A DNA stretch of 64,000 nt, taken from NCBI GenBank assembly GCA_020630915.1, contig JAHDIF010000009.1:47680-111679 (forward strand), read 5' to 3'. The notes below the pieces were generated by a model. It did not search any database. It saw only the letters and a program-made list of their open reading frames with translations, and was not told the origin of the DNA. Position numbers and translations under genes: made by a program. The first letter of the stretch is position 1. Every line of letters starts with the position of its first letter. This stretch comes from Dokdonia sp. Lineage in GTDB: Bacteria; Bacteroidota; Bacteroidia; Flavobacteriales; Flavobacteriaceae. Below are positions 63,947-64,000 of the stretch, in pieces.

Positions 63947-64000
63947 GGTGATGGGTGATGGGTGATGGGTGATGGGTGATGGGTGATGGGTGATGGGTGA
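63947..64000. repeat. GGTGATG heptamer tandem repeat, open at window end
   Basis: Seven perfect copies plus 5 bases of an eighth, with no variation, continuing beyond the window. Non-coding in context, upstream of hflX. Confidence 0.95.

Noticed and set aside
1-64000. Palindrome copies as intrinsic terminators
   Set aside because: They are self-complementary but lack T-tracts, lie inside genes as often as between them, and true terminators sit nearby as separate hairpins.
1-64000. Palindrome copies as parts of a CRISPR array or insertion sequence
   Set aside because: Spacing is irregular over kilobases, there are no spacers, target-site duplications or transposase genes, and the flanks differ.

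Overview
The window looks like chromosomal DNA from a marine member of the Flavobacteriaceae, possibly Dokdonia or a close relative. The lineage call rests on AT-rich DNA, Bacteroidota-type promoters (-7 element TAnnTTTG, little or no Shine-Dalgarno), type IX secretion C-terminal domains, TonB receptors with carboxypeptidase-like N-termini, and families largely confined to Bacteroidota (DUF4296, DUF4271, DUF2480, DUF3078). It is mostly core and metabolic. I see no rRNA, tRNA, insertion sequence, prophage or CRISPR array.

Layout. 1-6.9 kb: tail of an SDR epimerase gene; a minus-strand operon of a dolichol-phosphate-mannose-type glycosyltransferase, dihydroorotase and a DUF4296 lipoprotein; then DUF4271, hemD, aspS, a small membrane protein and a cold-shock protein. 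7-13.5 kb: tadA and dxs (divergent), a secreted M36 metalloprotease and dgt. 13.7-22.2 kb: an apparent phosphate-scavenging block (TonB receptor, beta-helix lipoprotein, porin O/P, PiT permease fused to PhoU), with a MORN-repeat gene facing the other way. 22.2-31.5 kb: chrA, nrdBA, a 660-bp intergenic region with DnaA-box-like sites and orphan hairpins, and sdhCAB. 31.8-42.2 kb: BNR/VPS10 protein, pepP, lysC with a divergent ACT-like gene, brnQ, alpha/beta hydrolase, two tandem zinc-ribbon microproteins, thiL. 42.3-48.6 kb: a tight five-gene cassette of two choice-of-anchor-B proteins, a propeller lipoprotein, an MbnP-like protein and a diheme peroxidase. 48.7-52.6 kb: minus-strand TonB receptor, TauE and ThuA genes. 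52.8-62.6 kb: the SUF iron-sulfur operon with an embedded metallo-hydrolase lipoprotein and flavobacterial accessory genes. 62.6-64 kb: hflX, then a 7-bp tandem repeat running off the window.

Two signals cut across the gene map. First, the perfect palindrome GCTTTCGCGAAAGC occurs 15 times, with about ten degenerate relatives, in intergenic DNA and inside reading frames (usually read as AFAKA). Second, three promoters in the phosphate block carry TAAC repeats spaced exactly 11 bp and held in register with their -7 elements, which looks like a flavobacterial Pho box. A third point of interest is the MbnP/peroxidase cassette, which may be a surface metal-handling or protein-oxidation system.

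All functions come from reading protein and DNA motifs by eye; no database search was run.
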